Positions 9,233 through 18,259 of a stretch of DNA of 64,000 bases are shown one piece after another. Source of the DNA: Roseinatronobacter thiooxidans (GTDB lineage Bacteria; Pseudomonadota; Alphaproteobacteria; Rhodobacterales; Rhodobacteraceae). The stretch spans positions 1 to 64,000 of the forward strand of contig NZ_MEHT01000045.1 in assembly GCF_001870675.1 (NCBI RefSeq), given 5' to 3'. The first letter of the stretch is position 1, and each line of letters begins with the position of its first letter. Below the pieces are notes generated by a model. The model had not been told where the DNA came from and did no database searches. It worked only from the letters and a program-made list of their open reading frames with translations. The position numbers and the translations under genes are program-made.

Positions 9233-9269
9233 GATCTTGCCTTCGGACGGACGTGGCATTGGTTGCATG

Positions 9270-10478
9270 TCATTCCCCCGCAACCGCACGCGCGATGGCG
9301 CGAAAGGCGGCGATGCTTTCGTGGTCATTGTCGTCGAAATCCGGGTCGGCGCTGGTTTTTACAATGACCACCTCGCGGGATGGATCGACATAAATGTACT
9401 GCCCCCAGATGCCGATCGCGACAAAATCGCCCTGCGGGTCTTCGGGAATCCACCATTTATACCCATAGCCGAAGGTCCAGTCGCTCAGCGGATTGTCACC
9501 CGGTTGCAGATGCGGGGCGGTGGGGTTGACCGAGGCACGAACCCAACCTGCAGGCACGATCTGGAGTGCGTCCCGCGCCCCCGCTTCCAGATAAAGCCGC
9601 CCGAAACGGGCAAAATCGCGCAAGGTCGCGTTCAGGCAACACAGCACAATCTCGCGCCCTGTGCGGTCGGTGCTCCAAGTCGCATCCGCCTCTGCCCCCA
9701 TCGGCCCCCAAAGGCGGCTGGACAGATACTCGGCCACGGGCATCCCTGTCGCGGCCTCCAGCACCAGCCCCAGCGCCATGGTGTCGGTACTGATATATTC
9801 GTTGAACTGTCCCGGCGCGCGGATGCTGTGCAATTCTGCGATACTTTCTTCGATGGGGGTGCTCATCGCCATGGAGCGGAAGAACAACATGTTGATGTCG
9901 GATCTCGGGTTGTCGTAATCCTCGTCGAAATCAACGCCCGAGGACATGGTCAAGGCATCCTCGATCGGCACATCAGCATAGCCTGACCCGGCCAGGCTTG
10001 GCACATACTGTCCGATCGGGTCGCGGATGCTGGCGATATGGCCTTCCTCGACAGCGATTCCGATCAAGGCCGAAAGCACCGATTTCGCGGCCGACCACGA
10101 CGTGAAGGGCGAGGTTTCATCAGCACCCAGCCGGTATTCCTCATGCGTGATCGCACCCCGATGTACGACCAGAAGGCCTGTTGTCTGGGTCCGGGCCAGA
10201 AACGCGGTCAGGTCGCGGCTTTGCCCGTCGAAGGCGTAGGTTTCAGGCAATGGATGCGGCGCTTGCTCGAAGGCCCAGATGCTCTCGCCGCGCGGCACCT
10301 CGCGGAACGGAAAGACACGCCCCATGTCGCGAAAATTCTCGACCCGGTGGCTTTCGGAAAACAGCGTGATCCCTGCCCAGTAGGGGCTTTGACGCAGCCA
10401 CAGGAAAGCGGCGGTCAACACAATGGCCAAAGCGGCCAACGTCCACAGGGCAATCCGGGTTAATTTTCGTAACAGCAT
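9270..10478 (-). CDS. beta-lactamase-fold serine hydrolase (402 aa)
   Basis: The protein has an N-terminal anchor (residues 8-28) and a class C beta-lactamase/penicillin-binding-protein-like domain. The SxxK motif is Ser129-Ala-Ala-Lys132 within FTSWSAAKS; the YxN-type position is in NEYIS; a GIWGQYIY segment occupies the place of the KTG box. Such proteins act on D-amino-acid peptides or esters outside the cytoplasm, and few are true beta-lactamases. The chosen ATG avoids a longer frame that has no ribosome-binding site. It is the first of two unrelated-looking SxxK enzymes in this cluster. Confidence 0.8.
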   Translation of the reverse strand: MLLRKLTRIALWTLAALAIVLTAAFLWLRQSPYWAGITLFSESHRVENFRDMGRVFPFREVPRGESIWAFEQAPHPLPETYAFDGQSRDLTAFLARTQTTGLLVVHRGAITHEEYRLGADETSPFTSWSAAKSVLSALIGIAVEEGHIASIRDPIGQYVPSLAGSGYADVPIEDALTMSSGVDFDEDYDNPRSDINMLFFRSMAMSTPIEESIAELHSIRAPGQFNEYISTDTMALGLVLEAATGMPVAEYLSSRLWGPMGAEADATWSTDRTGREIVLCCLNATLRDFARFGRLYLEAGARDALQIVPAGWVRASVNPTAPHLQPGDNPLSDWTFGYGYKWWIPEDPQGDFVAIGIWGQYIYVDPSREVVIVKTSADPDFDDNDHESIAAFRAIARAVAGE

Positions 10479-10580
10479 GGCGCTAAAACCTCGATATTTT
10501 GCAGTTTTCGGGCTGCTCACAACGTGCAATCAGGCGGGCGACCAGCGATGCAGCCGGATTGCATAGGCCGCGAGCCGGGG

Positions 10581-11702
10581 TCATTTCGTGAACTCCAAGA
10601 TCACGTCATGGATGGCGAGCTCGATTGCATCAAAGGCGCCTTCTGCCCCCAGCATGCCGATATCGGTGTTGATCTGGATTGCGATGGCCGTGTCCTGCGC
10701 CGGGTGATAGCGCAGCGATCCGACATATCCCGGAATCCAGCCGCCGTGTCCCCGTATCTCGTCAGAGCCGGTGAGGTCTATCCCGACGGCCAGCCCATAG
10801 CTGCGGCCGGGTGTCCCGGTCTCGATACCTTGCAGCATTTCATCCAGATAGGGCAGCTCCATCGCGCGCCCCGACCAGAGAAGCCAGCCCCATCGGGCCA
10901 GATCGGCTGTGGTGCTGACGAAGCCGCCGCCAGCACCTTCAATCCCGGGATGAAAGACCATCCGCCCCTCGCGGTCGAGCGTGCGCATCACTGGGCCAGC
11001 CATGCCGGTGAAACCCACGGCCAGCCGGTCCAGATCCCGGCGATCCGAGGGTTCGGTATCCGCCAGTTCCAGCGGCAGAATGAAGCGGTCGCGCACGACC
11101 TCGGTCCAGGGTCTACCAGCCGCTGCATCGATGACGAGGCCCGCGAGCAGATATCCGGTGTCCGAATAGGACCAGCCCTGTCCGGCCGGAAAAAGTGGCG
11201 CGGCGTCAAGGATCAGCGCAATCAGGTCCGCTGGCTCGGGTGCCGGGTCGTCGGGGCCCAGCGACAGGAACAGCTGCTGAAAGGCGGGCAGTTCGACATG
11301 ATCCGGCAGGCCGCCCGAATGGGTCAGAAGATGGCGCAGCGTCAGGCTGTGATGATTGGGCAGACGCTCAAACCACCCCCGCGCGCCCAGCCAGTCCGAA
11401 ACGCGGGCGTCCAGATCAAGCCGCCCCTCGGCCTGCAGCGCCAGCGCGGCAGCGGCGACAAAACTCTTGCCGATGCTGGCGGCCAGCATCCGGCTTTCAG
11501 GCGTCATCGGAAGCCCGACGTCGGGGTCGGCAAAGCCGGTCGTCCGCGCCTGCACCGCACCATCCGGGCCTGTCCATGCAACCGAAGCCCCCGGAAAGGC
11601 ATGCTCAGCGCGCAGGGCATCAAGAATGTCCTGCAAACGGTCCCCGGCGACGGTCGGACCTGCCAGAAAGAGGCCAATCATGAAGGCGATCAAAGATTTC
11701 AT
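10581..11702 (-). CDS. secreted beta-lactamase-fold serine hydrolase (373 aa)
   Basis: A Sec signal peptide (MKSLIAFMIGLFLAGPTVAG) precedes a beta-lactamase-family domain with SxxK at Ser76-Lys79 (LAASIGKSF), the HLLTHSGGLP strand typical of the family, YSDTGY in the YxN position (D where N is usual) and HGGWIPG as the third box. The most likely activity is a periplasmic D-peptidase or esterase. Its ATG overlaps the stop of the CPBP protease gene as ATGA, so the two are translationally coupled. Confidence 0.82.
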   Translation of the reverse strand: MKSLIAFMIGLFLAGPTVAGDRLQDILDALRAEHAFPGASVAWTGPDGAVQARTTGFADPDVGLPMTPESRMLAASIGKSFVAAAALALQAEGRLDLDARVSDWLGARGWFERLPNHHSLTLRHLLTHSGGLPDHVELPAFQQLFLSLGPDDPAPEPADLIALILDAAPLFPAGQGWSYSDTGYLLAGLVIDAAAGRPWTEVVRDRFILPLELADTEPSDRRDLDRLAVGFTGMAGPVMRTLDREGRMVFHPGIEGAGGGFVSTTADLARWGWLLWSGRAMELPYLDEMLQGIETGTPGRSYGLAVGIDLTGSDEIRGHGGWIPGYVGSLRYHPAQDTAIAIQINTDIGMLGAEGAFDAIELAIHDVILEFTK

Positions 11703-12526
11703 GATGGGCTCCCGGTCGAGGCTGGCATGACCTCGGTGACAGCGCCCATACGGCTGAACATATCTGAGCGTTTGACCCAGACAACAATCACGGCCAGCAC
11801 GATGAACAGATACATGTCCCAGGGCTGCGCGTCGGGCCACATCGGCATGTTAAGCTGCCAGTGAAACAGGATCGCGACAAGGATACTGCCACGGGCGGCG
11901 TTGAAGAATGCCGTCAGGATAATGCTGACGCCGATGGCCCCGATGACAAAGGGCATCACATCCCATCCGCTTTGCGGTGTACCGTCAAGGAAGAAGGCCG
12001 GCACATGCCACAGCGCCCAGAACACACCCACCACAAGCCCGGCCCAGAACGGTGCCATCCGGCGCTGCAGCAGCGGTGTCGCATAGCCTCGCCAGCCCAG
12101 TTCTTCCACAGGCCCGAGGATCAGCATGAATGCGATAAGCGGTAGCAGTTCTCGCAATGGGGGCTGCGCCAGCGCCTCGCGCATCGACATGCCACCAAGT
12201 GCAGCCCCAAGGTAGAAGATCGCGGGCAGGCCTATCAGCAGCAGAAGATACCAGCCAACCGGTGCCCGCCACAGCAGCAGGCGTGACAGGTAACGGCGCA
12301 AGCCAGCCAACCTGCCATACCACAGGATAAGCAAAATGCCCGAGATGGCAGGCGACCAGACCGCGAGGATAAACAGAGGATGTGTCGCCCCCATCGGGCC
12401 AAGAACTGCCTCGACCGCATCCTGAAAGACAAACACCAGCCCCATCCCGCCCCAGGCGATGGCAAAGGTCAGGAAAAAGAACACGTAAACCGAATGGACC
12501 GGTGGTTCAAAAGCTGTGTCTCTCAT
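11699..12526 (-). CDS. CPBP-family intramembrane metalloprotease (275 aa)
   Basis: A polytopic membrane protein with about eight hydrophobic segments. It carries the CPBP (Abi/CAAX protease-like) motifs: GPVEELGWRGYATPLLQ with the EExxxR signature, FWALWHVPAFFL with the conserved His, and FHWQLN. These glutamyl membrane proteases are linked to prenyl-protein processing or to self-immunity of peptide producers. The start is taken at the ATG preceded by AGGAATTTCCGC. It heads the leftward hydrolase cluster, and its stop overlaps the next gene. Confidence 0.85.
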   Translation of the reverse strand: MRDTAFEPPVHSVYVFFFLTFAIAWGGMGLVFVFQDAVEAVLGPMGATHPLFILAVWSPAISGILLILWYGRLAGLRRYLSRLLLWRAPVGWYLLLLIGLPAIFYLGAALGGMSMREALAQPPLRELLPLIAFMLILGPVEELGWRGYATPLLQRRMAPFWAGLVVGVFWALWHVPAFFLDGTPQSGWDVMPFVIGAIGVSIILTAFFNAARGSILVAILFHWQLNMPMWPDAQPWDMYLFIVLAVIVVWVKRSDMFSRMGAVTEVMPASTGSPS

Positions 12527-13028
12527 GCGGAAATTCCTGATTATCGTAATGGAAAGCCAGATTCGGGCTGCTCCGTCCCCCCAAACGGCAAAGTGGAGAC
12601 CGACCGATGGTGTGCCCTCGGAGCGGAGACAGCCTTGGCGTCGCAAAGAATACGCTCTGGTCCATTTCGTGCGCCATGAGGCAGATCAAGGAAATGAACG
12701 AATGCTATTTGTCGCGCAGATTGTAATCGCCAAAATCGCCTACTTAGGCAGTTATGGGTCTGTGATGACGAAAGCTCATGCCCGCGGCGGGTTACTCTGC
12801 AAAGCTTTTGTCCTACGCGTCACAATCGGTCGAGTGCGGCACGACGACTGACCGCTTTCACCATTTGCTGCGTTTGCGATGCTGCGCTGCAGTCAATCGG
12901 CTTTCCGCCCTCTGCGTCGGTCTTGCTGCAATAGCGAAGGGTCATGGGTGGATGGCGCGAACGGAAGAAAAGTCCCGCAAAACGGACCTTTGTCGCGCAT
13001 GGCGGCATCTTGTGTCAGCGGCAGAACC
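12527..13028. other. 502-base region without a recognisable gene
   Basis: It lies between the CPBP gene, which runs leftward away from it, and the 3' end of the M29 aminopeptidase gene. Short frames on both strands have no ribosome-binding sites and no recognisable protein content. It must contain the promoter of the leftward hydrolase cluster, but no clear -35/-10 pair stands out. I see no repeat, tRNA or insertion-sequence end. Confidence 0.5.
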
Positions 13029-14309
13029 CTAGCCGCGCACCCATTCGCCCTTGCGCATCAGGGCCACAGGCTCGGCCCCTGTATGAATCCCATCCACATC
13101 CATCATATCAGAGCCGATCATCCAATCGACATGGATCAGGCTTTCATTGCCCCCGCGCGCTGCAATCTCTGCTTTGCTTAAACCCGCGCCATTCTCGAAG
13201 CAGGACGCATAGCATTGCCCCATTGCGATATGCGACGCCGCGTTTTCGTCAAACAGCGTGTTGAAATACAACACTCCGGTTTGCGACACGGGCGAGGAAT
13301 GCGGCACAAGCGCCACTTCGCCCAAACGTGCCGCCCCTTCATCTGTGGCCAGCATCTCGCGCAGCACGTCCTGTCCGCGTGCCGCGCGGGCCGACACGGC
13401 CCGCCCCCCTTCAAAGCGCATCTCAATCTCTTCCAGAAGGGTGCCTTGATGCGACAGCGGCTTGGTCGCACGGACATAGCCTTCGGTGCGGGCGGCATGG
13501 GGGGTGGTGAAAACTTCCTCTGTGGGGATATTGGGGTTGCAGCGCACCCCGTTGCGCGCCTCGGTCGCGCCACCAAGCCAGGCGTGGCCATCGGCCAGAC
13601 CAACTGTCAGGTCGGTTCCCGGCGCGTGAAAATGCAGCGCATCAAAGCGGGCCTCGTTCAGCATTTTGCACCGCCGCGCAAGTTCGGCGTTATGCGTGGC
13701 CCATGCGGCAACGGGGTCTGGCTGGTCCAGCCGCGCGGTCAGCCGGATCGCTTGGGCCAGTCGCGCCACAGCATCGCGCGCGGGCAAATCGGGAAACATG
13801 CGCTGCGCCCAGTCTTCGGTGGGGCAGGAAATGATTGACCAGTTTATGTGAAACCCTGCGATGGCGGCCAAAGCGGGGCTATAGGCGCGCGCATTGGCAC
13901 GGTTTGCACGGCCCACATTGGCAGGGTCTTGCGCGCTGAGCAACATCGGGTCTTCGCCCACCAGCGCAAGTCGCGCGGCCCCCCCCTCGAATGCCTTGGC
14001 CATGCCTTCATACAGCCAGCCCGCTGCGCGATCAAACCCCGCATCGGCCCCGTGTTCAAACCGCGCCAAGGTCATCTCTTTGTCCGTGACAAGGGGTGTG
14101 ACCAGCCCGCCCCCCGCACGATATGCCGCCCGCGCAATGGCGCGCGCCAGCGGCAGCGCCGAGACAGGGGCGCTCAGAACAAGATCCTGCTGGGGTTGCA
14201 GGTTCACCCCCACCCTGACCGCCAGTTCCGCCAGCCCGTCCAACAAGCTTTGATCAAGGGGCGCGCTGGCAGTGCTGCCGGTTTGCAGTATCGAGGTGTC
14301 TTGTGGCAT
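13029..14309 (-). CDS. M29-family metallo-aminopeptidase (426 aa)
   Basis: This is a thermophilic-aminopeptidase-type (AmpS/PepS/aminopeptidase T) enzyme that removes N-terminal residues with a two-metal centre. Family signatures are PNIPTEEVFTTP, EEIEMRFEGGRAV, VPHSSPV, FNTLFDENAASHIAMGQCY and the C-terminal HVDWMIGSD, which together supply the Glu, His and Asp ligands. The start is at MPQDTS, with AGGA about ten bases upstream; length fits the family (about 410-430). It follows fliL at the end of the flagellar run in the same direction but has no flagellar role. Confidence 0.88.
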   Translation of the reverse strand: MPQDTSILQTGSTASAPLDQSLLDGLAELAVRVGVNLQPQQDLVLSAPVSALPLARAIARAAYRAGGGLVTPLVTDKEMTLARFEHGADAGFDRAAGWLYEGMAKAFEGGAARLALVGEDPMLLSAQDPANVGRANRANARAYSPALAAIAGFHINWSIISCPTEDWAQRMFPDLPARDAVARLAQAIRLTARLDQPDPVAAWATHNAELARRCKMLNEARFDALHFHAPGTDLTVGLADGHAWLGGATEARNGVRCNPNIPTEEVFTTPHAARTEGYVRATKPLSHQGTLLEEIEMRFEGGRAVSARAARGQDVLREMLATDEGAARLGEVALVPHSSPVSQTGVLYFNTLFDENAASHIAMGQCYASCFENGAGLSKAEIAARGGNESLIHVDWMIGSDMMDVDGIHTGAEPVALMRKGEWVRG

Positions 14310-14385
14310 GGTGCTGTGGTCCTGCTGGGTTTTGCCTATAAGCTGGTCCAGCACCGCCCCAAGGTCAAGCCCTTTGGCCACGCGC

Positions 14386-14853
14386 CTAGGCACCGCTGCG
14401 CAGGATATCGGTGATCAGCACTTTCACAATCACATCCTGCCCGCTGATTTTCTGCCCCGCTTCCAGCAAGGCCCTGCGCAAGGCAGCAAGCGTTGTATTG
14501 GCTGTGAACGCGCCGGAAAATCCGCCCGAATTTGCATGATCGAACATGACCTGAAGCATGGCATCGCGCAAACGCGGCAAATCTGTGGACACTGTGGCGC
14601 GCTGCGCCTCATCTATTTCCAGCGCAAGCGTCAGGATCAGCACGCTGGCAATCCGGTCCTCGACAATCAGGGGCACCATGAATTGATTGGGGATTTCAAA
14701 GACGCCAATGTCCATATTGGCGGGCAAGGCGGGGGTGTGTGCGGCAAGCCCTGTCACCTCTTCGGCCTCTGGCACAGGGCGCAGGACAAGCCCCGCCCCA
14801 AGACCGCCGCCAATTCCCAACAGGATTAGTATAACGGGTATAAGCTTGCGCAT
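14386..14853 (-). CDS. fliL: FliL-like flagellar basal body-associated protein (155 aa)
   Basis: A short N-terminal membrane anchor (residues 4-24) is followed by a periplasmic domain with VFEIPNQFMVPLI, a strand LTLALEID and a C-terminal KVLITDILRS. This layout is typical of FliL, which surrounds the stator at the inner membrane and supports motor torque. It follows flgH by 39 bp in the leftward flagellar transcript, which supports the call. Sequence identity to classic FliL is weak by eye. Confidence 0.75.
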   Translation of the reverse strand: MRKLIPVILILLGIGGGLGAGLVLRPVPEAEEVTGLAAHTPALPANMDIGVFEIPNQFMVPLIVEDRIASVLILTLALEIDEAQRATVSTDLPRLRDAMLQVMFDHANSGGFSGAFTANTTLAALRRALLEAGQKISGQDVIVKVLITDILRSGA

Positions 14854-14892
14854 GCGCTGTGCCTTCCATGGGCGGTTTGCTTGTGTGACATG

Positions 14893-15699
14893 TCAAAACG
14901 GCGCGATGATATCGGCAATCTGCGCGCCATATCTGGGCTGCTGCACATTCGAGACGACCCCGCGCCCCCCATAAGAGATGCGCGCGCCCGCGATCTTGTC
15001 ATAGGTGATTTCATTCTGGCGCGAGATATCTTCGGCGCGCACAAAGCCGGACACCAGCAATTCGCGCAATTCATGGTTGACGCGCACTTCCTGCTGCCCC
15101 TCGATCCGCATCACACCATTTGGCAAACGCTCGACCACAGTGGATGCGACCCGCAGCGTCAGTTTCTCGTTGCGGCGCACAGAGCCGGAGCCAGAGAAAC
15201 TGCTGGCGCTGTTCGTCTCGATCCCTGCACCTATGGCAAGCCCGCCGGGCAGGTTGCGGTCAAGGATTTGCGGTATCCCGAAAAACTGGGGGACGCCCAT
15301 GCTGTTGGTGCCGCTTCGCCCGTTTGCTGTGCTGTTCGATATTTCGGCGCTGTCGTTAATCTCGATCACCACTGTCAGAATATCGCCCTGACGGCTGGCG
15401 CGCCGGTCGCCCAGAAGCGAGCGTTGCCCCGCCGACCACAGCGATGCATGGTCCGTGCTGCGCAAGACTTCGGTCCGTTCGGGCAAGGGCATGCGGTAGA
15501 GGGCGGCATGCTCGACCGTCGCCTCTTGCGGGCTGAAAGCGGGCGCGCGCCCGACTTCGCCCAATGGTTGGCAGGCCGCCAGACACAGGGTGGCGCATGG
15601 CAAAAGCAGATGTCGGACCGCACGGGCGGCGACAGACCGGCAGGCGCGCGAGAGATGCCGCCATAGGGCAAGGGGGTTGGTTGAAAGGGTTGTGTTCAT
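14893..15699 (-). CDS. flgH: flagellar L-ring lipoprotein FlgH (268 aa)
   Basis: FlgH forms the outer-membrane L-ring of the flagellar basal body. The long signal peptide ends in the lipobox LAAC (Cys43). The mature part carries SLLGDRRASRQGDILTVVI, NEKLTLRVASTVVERLPNG and EVRVNHELRELLVSG, followed by GVVSNVQQPRYG, all typical of FlgH. The start at 15699 is chosen over an upstream ATG that overlaps flgA. The unusually long pre-lipobox leader (42 residues) suggests the true start might lie further in. Confidence 0.92.
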   Translation of the reverse strand: MNTTLSTNPLALWRHLSRACRSVAARAVRHLLLPCATLCLAACQPLGEVGRAPAFSPQEATVEHAALYRMPLPERTEVLRSTDHASLWSAGQRSLLGDRRASRQGDILTVVIEINDSAEISNSTANGRSGTNSMGVPQFFGIPQILDRNLPGGLAIGAGIETNSASSFSGSGSVRRNEKLTLRVASTVVERLPNGVMRIEGQQEVRVNHELRELLVSGFVRAEDISRQNEITYDKIAGARISYGGRGVVSNVQQPRYGAQIADIIAPF

Positions 15700-15706
15700 G
15701 CGAAAC

Positions 15707-16147
15707 CTAATTGCCTCCCCATATGGCACCTGACGAGCCGATCACCTCGACCAATCCGCCAGAACTGACGACAGCCTGCACAGATTGGCGCGAGGCGAGA
15801 TTCATGACGGTTAGCTGCTCTCCAAGGCTGCCGCGCCCCAAGGCGCGCCCCTCGGACAAGATCACCAGCGGGCCTTGCCTGTAGACCATGCGCACGATCT
15901 CGTTGCGTTCTATCACTGCGGCTGGTCCCAGATCTGACAGGCGCACCGGACGGCCCGGATAGATGGCAACGCGCGCCTCCAGCCCGATCACCTGCTCTGG
16001 CCGGATGGCGGCACCCTGTGCAGGTGCCCCATGCGCCACCACATCGCCCGCGCCGATCACATCTGTCGCGCGGATCAGGCGGGTGGCGACAAGGCTTTCG
16101 GCTTGCGCCATCGGGGGCCACAGAATGAGCAGCAAAAGCCATTTCAT
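15707..16147 (-). CDS. flgA: flagellar P-ring assembly chaperone FlgA (146 aa)
   Basis: FlgA is a periplasmic chaperone for P-ring (FlgI) assembly. A Sec signal peptide (residues 1-16, ending AQA) is followed by a SAF-domain core (TRLIRATDVIGAGDVV, VIGLEARVAIYPGRPVRLSDL) and the C-terminal FlgA strand set including RGSLGEQLTVMNLASRQ. It is short compared with enterobacterial FlgA (about 220 residues), as is usual in alphaproteobacteria, which lack the first domain. Its ATG shares one base with the flgG stop (TGATG), indicating coupling. Confidence 0.9.
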   Translation of the reverse strand: MKWLLLLILWPPMAQAESLVATRLIRATDVIGAGDVVAHGAPAQGAAIRPEQVIGLEARVAIYPGRPVRLSDLGPAAVIERNEIVRMVYRQGPLVILSEGRALGRGSLGEQLTVMNLASRQSVQAVVSSGGLVEVIGSSGAIWGGN

Positions 16148-16932
16148 CAGCGCACCTGCGTGGTTGCGGCCATCATCTGGTCTGCGGCCGAGATGACTTT
16201 GGAATTCAACTCATACCCGCGCTGCGCCTTGATCAATTCGGTCATCTCGCGCACCGGATCGACCGAGCTTTCCTCAAGATAGCCTTGCCGGACTGTGCCC
16301 AGACCATCTGCCCCCGGCGCACCCACCACCGCCGCGCCCGAGGCTGCGGTTTCCAGAAACAGGTTAGAGCCAATCGCCTCCAGCCCCTTTTCATTTGCGA
16401 AACTGGCCAGCGTCAGCTGGCCCAGCACCTGCGGCTGCACCTGTCCGGCGAAATAGGCAAAAACCTCGCCCTGCGCATTGATCGAGATGGCGCGCGCATC
16501 GTCGGGGATGACGATACCGGGCACCACCTCAAACCCGTCAGAGGTGACGATCAGCCCCTCGCCCGTGCGTTTCAGCCCGCCGTCGCGCGTATATCCGGCC
16601 TGCCCGTCTGGCAAGGTGACTTCCAGATAGCCCTTCCCCTCGATCGCGATATCCAGATCACCCCCTGTGAAACTGGACGCGCCCTGCTGGATTTGCATAC
16701 TGACCGAAGACGGGCGCACCCCAAGCCCCACCTGCACCCCTGTCGGCAACACTGTGCCATCCGAGGCCGCGATGGAACCCGCGCGCGCGAATTGCTGATA
16801 ATGCAGATCGGCAAAATCGGCGCGGCGGGCATTATAGCCCGTGGTGCTCATATTGGCGAGGTTGTTGGCAATGGTATCGACCCGCATTTGCTGGGCGCTC
16901 ATGCCTGTCGCGGCGATCTGAAGTGATTTCAT
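16147..16932 (-). CDS. flgG: flagellar distal rod protein FlgG (261 aa)
   Basis: FlgG builds the distal rod. The N-terminal rod signature MRVDTIANNLANMSTTGYNA, the central GDLDIAIEGKGYLEV, and the C-terminal LEESSVDPVREMTELIKAQR with YELNSKVISAADQMM are all present. Length matches the family (about 261). The start at 16932 has AGGAGAGACAG upstream. It lies between flgF and flgA in the leftward transcript. Confidence 0.96.
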   Translation of the reverse strand: MKSLQIAATGMSAQQMRVDTIANNLANMSTTGYNARRADFADLHYQQFARAGSIAASDGTVLPTGVQVGLGVRPSSVSMQIQQGASSFTGGDLDIAIEGKGYLEVTLPDGQAGYTRDGGLKRTGEGLIVTSDGFEVVPGIVIPDDARAISINAQGEVFAYFAGQVQPQVLGQLTLASFANEKGLEAIGSNLFLETAASGAAVVGAPGADGLGTVRQGYLEESSVDPVREMTELIKAQRGYELNSKVISAADQMMAATTQVR

Positions 16933-16951
16933 CTCTGTCTCTCCTGTAATT

Positions 16952-17668
16952 CTAGCGGCCAAGGGTCTGGATGACGGATTTGATGCGCTCATCCTCGCGG
17001 TCGAGCAGGCTTTGGCCGCGCTCATAGGCGCGCTGCACCTCGATCATGCGGGTCAATTCTAGGATCGGATCGACATTCGAGTCCTCGACAAAGCCTTGCA
17101 AAAGGGTCGGGGCTTCAACGGGTTCCAGCGGGCCATCGACAGTGAACAGCGTGCCTGCTGCGCGGTGCATCGTCACCGGATCGACAGGCCGGACAAGCCC
17201 CACCTGCGCAAAAGGCTGCCCGTCAGCCGATAAGGTGCCATCGCGCGCCATTTCGATGCCGCGCGCGTCTGGCGGTATAAAAATTGCCGCCCCCCCTGCA
17301 TCCAGCAGGCGGTGGCCATCCATATTGACCAGCTCGCCCGCCGCGTTGGGGGTAAAGGCCCCTGCCCGCGTCAGCCGCACACCCTGTGCGGTGTCCAGTT
17401 GAAAAAACCCCTCCCCCTCGATCGCCATGTCGAAGGTGCCATTGGTCTGGGATAACGCGCCCTGCATCTGGAAAGTCTGCCGCGTATTGCCCAGCCCCAT
17501 CGAGAGAGAGGGCTCTTGCCCCTGTGCCGCGATGACAAATTCCGAGAAGATCATCCCCTCGCGCCGGAAGCCCGCTGTCGTGGCATTGGCGATGTTATTG
17601 GCCACGACCTGCATCTCTCGGCGCAGGCCGGACATGCGTGTCAGGGCGATATAGGCGGCATTGTCCAT
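16952..17668 (-). CDS. flgF: flagellar proximal rod protein FlgF (238 aa)
   Basis: This rod protein shares the fold of FlgG: LRREMQVVANNIANATTAGF at the N-terminus, GTFDMAIEGEGFF in the middle and EDSNVDPILELTRMIEVQRAYE at the C-terminus. The start MDNAAYIAL lies two bases after the fliQ stop and uses AGGAACCTGAAG as its ribosome-binding region, so the coding sequence is much shorter than the longest open frame. Confidence 0.95.
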   Translation of the reverse strand: MDNAAYIALTRMSGLRREMQVVANNIANATTAGFRREGMIFSEFVIAAQGQEPSLSMGLGNTRQTFQMQGALSQTNGTFDMAIEGEGFFQLDTAQGVRLTRAGAFTPNAAGELVNMDGHRLLDAGGAAIFIPPDARGIEMARDGTLSADGQPFAQVGLVRPVDPVTMHRAAGTLFTVDGPLEPVEAPTLLQGFVEDSNVDPILELTRMIEVQRAYERGQSLLDREDERIKSVIQTLGR

Positions 17669-17670
17669 CT

Positions 17671-17937
17671 TCAGGTTCCTGCTATCAGCGGCACAATTTC
17701 GGCCTGAAAGAAATCGACCAATGTGGCGGTCATGAAACTCATCGACACCCAATAGACCACGACGATGGCGGCCAGTTTGGGCACAAATGTCAGGGTCATT
17801 TCCTGTATCGAGGTCAGCGCCTGAAACAGCCCCACAATGACGCCTGCGATCAGCGCCGCTGTCAGAACTGGCATCGAGATCAGTGTTGCGACCCAAAGCC
17901 CTTGGCGCAGGGAGTCAAAGAAAAGCGTTTCATCCAT
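17671..17937 (-). CDS. fliQ: flagellar export gate protein FliQ (88 aa)
   Basis: FliQ is a two-helix inner-membrane subunit of the flagellar type III export gate (FliPQR). The length of 88 and the segments LRQGLWVATLISMPVLTAAL and GLFQALTSIQEMTLTFVPK are diagnostic. It is embedded between fliE and flgF, not next to fliP and fliR, an order known from other Rhodobacteraceae flagellar clusters. Confidence 0.96.
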   Translation of the reverse strand: MDETLFFDSLRQGLWVATLISMPVLTAALIAGVIVGLFQALTSIQEMTLTFVPKLAAIVVVYWVSMSFMTATLVDFFQAEIVPLIAGT

Positions 17938-17940
17938 GGC

Positions 17941-18237
17941 TTAGACCGGCATGCGCAGAATTTCGAGATACGCCTCGACCACCTTGTTGCGCACCGATAC
18001 CGCCGTCTCCACAGCCAGTTCGGTGGCGGCAAGTGCTTCGACCAGCGCATGCGGGTCAGCGCCTGTCACCATAGAGCGGGTCGCGGCAACCTCGGCCTGA
18101 TGCAGGCCAGCGGCGAAGCTGCCAATCGCGGCACCAAAGGCCGCTTCGCTGCGCGCGGGGGCGTCTGCGGGCGCGGGCGCGGCGGCCATGCGTGCCTTGT
18201 CATAGGTTTGTACTGCAAGGGCGGGGTTTATTGTCAT
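17941..18237 (-). CDS. fliE: flagellar hook-basal body protein FliE (98 aa)
   Basis: FliE links the MS-ring and the proximal rod. The conserved C-terminal half is present (ADPHALVEALAATELAVETA, VRNKVVEAYLEILRMPV), with an Ala/Pro-rich N-terminus. The length of 98 fits. AAGGAA sits seven bases before the ATG. It is the third gene of the flgB-led transcript. Confidence 0.93.
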   Translation of the reverse strand: MTINPALAVQTYDKARMAAAPAPADAPARSEAAFGAAIGSFAAGLHQAEVAATRSMVTGADPHALVEALAATELAVETAVSVRNKVVEAYLEILRMPV

Positions 18238-18259
18238 GGTGGTGTTCCTTTGTTGTCAG

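Noticed and set aside
9270-11702. Antibiotic-resistance beta-lactamases
   Set aside because: Both have the SxxK fold but atypical second and third boxes; most such proteins are peptidases or esterases.
12516-12851. Plus-strand frame in the gene-free region before the CPBP gene
   Set aside because: It has no ribosome-binding site, begins inside the CPBP start region on the opposite strand and shows no protein-like pattern.
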